Source: CAZEQK01 sp964514395
GTDB taxonomy: Bacteria; Bacillota; Bacilli; Tepidibacillales; Tepidibacillaceae
Length of the DNA stretch: 14,497 bases
Direction: 5' to 3'
Assembly: GCA_964514395.1 (NCBI GenBank)
Contig: CAZEQK010000058.1
Span: forward strand, 1-14,497
Position 1 is the stretch's first letter; every line of letters begins with the position of its first letter. The notes below the pieces were generated by a model that saw only the letters and a program-made list of their open reading frames with translations, was not told the DNA's origin and did no database searches. Of this stretch, positions 13,621-14,497 are shown piece by piece. The position numbers and the translations under genes are program-made.

Positions 13621-14142
13621 CTATAATAATTCCTTACCCTTTCTAACTCTCAGTATTCCATCTAATCCAACTGCCTCGAAATATTTTGCCCATTTCATCA
13701 ATGCTAAGTTAGTCCAGATATAACCAAAATTGTTGAATGATCCTGCTGCTATGAACTGTAAGTTTAAGAATGTTGCAATTAAAGCACTCCAGAATACCCT
13801 AAATCCAAGTATGATAACTACCCCGATGAGTATTTCAAAAATGACTACAAGAAAATCCGTTAGACCCGGCATGTTTAAAAATACGTGCTCTGCTACCCAG
13901 GCAAATGCTTTGTTAATTCCAAGAGGATCAAATCGCTTGGCACTAGTAGATATTGCATCGATGAGTCCTTGGATTTTTCCTTGAGAATTATACTTGCCAT
14001 CACTTAGCCAGGCTAATTTTTCCCACCCAGCTTCAAACCAATGCCAACCATAAATAATCCTTGCAACGGTGAATACTAGTAGAACTACAGCCTTTTTCCA
14101 ATCCTTAAAAGCATTTGTTAAAGCATTAAAATAAGTCCCCAT
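13621..14142 (-). CDS. DoxX/DoxD-family membrane protein
   Basis: This is a 173-aa integral membrane protein with about four transmembrane segments: residues 17-36 (VLLVFTVARIIYGWHWFEAG), 95-115 (LVVIFEILIGVVIILGF) and 117-137 (FWSALIATFLNLQFIAAGS), plus one less certain helix. The motif WHWFEAGWEKLAWL after helix 1 matches the (Y/W)xWLxAGWxKL of DoxD and the thiosulfate:quinone oxidoreductase large subunit. Family members are associated with quinone-linked sulfur or redox metabolism, but many are of unknown activity and no DoxA partner is present. AAGGAGGT lies ten bases before ATG 14142. It is a single-gene unit with its own terminator and a Rex/FNR-like palindrome about 90 bp upstream. Confidence 0.82.
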   Translation of the reverse strand: MGTYFNALTNAFKDWKKAVVLLVFTVARIIYGWHWFEAGWEKLAWLSDGKYNSQGKIQGLIDAISTSAKRFDPLGINKAFAWVAEHVFLNMPGLTDFLVVIFEILIGVVIILGFRVFWSALIATFLNLQFIAAGSFNNFGYIWTNLALMKWAKYFEAVGLDGILRVRKGKELL

Positions 14143-14230
14143 AATAATTAGACCTCCTTAAAAAGGTTTTTTCCTTTCTCCAAAATATATGATGGTTTTT
14201 ATATATCCATGAATACTAATCTTGAAAAAT

Positions 14231-14248
14231 TTGTGAATAATTACACAA
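14231..14248 (-). promoter_or_regulatory. Rex- or FNR-like palindrome upstream of doxX-family gene
   Basis: On the minus strand TTGTGTAATTATTCACAA has perfect outer arms TTGTG / CACAA. It fits the Rex operator (TTGTGAA-N4-TTCACAA) with few mismatches, and the FNR/CRP pattern TGTGA-N6-TCACA with one mismatch. Its position, roughly 90 bp before the start codon and just after TTGAAA (14257-14252), fits promoter control by a redox or oxygen sensor. No strong -10 could be assigned. Confidence 0.45.
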
Positions 14249-14425
14249 TGATTTCAAAAAACATTGTTCATACTTCTTTTTTGTTGTTTTCAGACATAAA
14301 AAAAACTCCTAAACCTTTTCTTATTTTAAAAAGATAGGTTATAGAGCTCTTAAACGTTCTTTATGAAAAACGGGGATTCAAACCATTTTTAACTAAATGG
14401 CTGAAACCCTTGATAATTATGTTTT

Positions 14426-14489
14426 TGGCGGGAGTGCATGGGAATCGAACCCACCAAGGACGGCACGCGCCCCTCACACGGTTTTGAAG
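14426..14489 (-). tRNA. selC: 3' half of a selenocysteine tRNA (anticodon TCA), likely attachment-site remnant
   Basis: The minus strand reads CTTCAAA (anticodon loop, TCA at 14487-14485), then ACCGTG for the 3' anticodon stem, a long variable arm (TGAGGGGCGCGTGCCGTCC..), a T arm with GGGTTCGATTCCC (14452-14440), the 8-base acceptor strand GCACTCCC (14437-14430), a G discriminator and encoded CCA (14428-14426). This is a tRNA-Sec 3' half. The six bases before the loop (CTCAAT) pair with ACCGTG at only three positions, where CACGGT is expected, so the 5' half is not here. The window ends eight bases beyond the loop. A 3'-half tRNA is the usual product of integrase-mediated insertion into a tRNA gene. 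Confidence 0.75.
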
Positions 14490-14497
14490 ATTGAGAA

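Noticed and set aside
13730..13984. 84-aa plus-strand frame
   Set aside because: Antisense shadow of the DoxX-family gene.
14291..14340. Possible hairpin AACCTTTTCTT / AAAAAGATAGGTT
   Set aside because: Pairing is imperfect with bulges and it does not follow any gene end in a sensible way.
1..14497. CRISPR array, replication origin or toxin-antitoxin pair
   Set aside because: No regularly spaced repeats beyond the single pair at 3-148, no DnaA-box cluster and no paired small toxin/antitoxin genes were seen.

Overview
This AT-rich window reads as chromosome of a spore-forming member of the Bacillaceae or a close relative. The evidence is a spore germination gerP cluster, a spore photoproduct lyase (SplB), strong GGAGG-type ribosome binding sites, sigma-K-like promoters and many rho-independent terminators. 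A 3' half of a selenocysteine tRNA at the right edge suggests the lineage has, or had, selenocysteine insertion. The species cannot be named from the sequence alone.

Layout. 1-720 is a decayed flank. It holds a 109-bp-period repeat pair with hairpins and the wreck of a macrodomain-class (SirTM-like) sirtuin gene on the minus strand. 725-2290 is a divergent redox pair: a QorB/NmrA-like NAD(P)-binding reductase (minus) and an Rrf2/YwnA-like regulator (plus), with palindromic operator candidates on both promoters. 2328-2947 contains an IS1595-type transposase remnant with an internal deletion, followed by a dispersed hairpin repeat whose second copy lies at 8131-8282. 2962-5586 (minus) is a three-gene operon: an uncharacterised protein, a CstA-family transporter and a small thioredoxin-fold-like protein.

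5871-10215 is dominated by spore functions. It runs splB (minus, TTG start, no splA), a secreted endonuclease/exonuclease/phosphatase-family enzyme, and then a gerP cluster. The gerP genes have an unusual order (GerPA/F-type, PB, PE, PC, PD), a promoter inside the cluster and no sixth gene. GerPD (58 aa) is easily missed. 10378-10683 is an orphan small gene.

10767-13149 (minus) encodes a membrane-anchored class-A-beta-lactamase-like serine hydrolase. It follows an M14 zinc carboxypeptidase gene interrupted by one in-frame TAG inside the active-site region. 13265-13529 is probably decayed coding sequence. 13621-14142 (minus) is a DoxX/DoxD-family membrane protein with a Rex/FNR-like palindrome upstream. 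The window ends in a tRNA-Sec gene that is intact from the anticodon loop to CCA, but the bases before the loop do not pair. This is what an attachment-site duplication looks like when an integrative element sits in selC, so an island may begin just to the right.

Overall the window shows gene decay (sirtuin, transposase, M14 peptidase, unknown ORF) among intact spore and metabolic genes. I found no convincing wholly new multi-gene system. The best leads are the selC half-tRNA, the reordered gerP cluster with duplicated sigma-K promoters and a shared motif, the single-stop M14 gene, and the hairpin repeat that sits at terminators.
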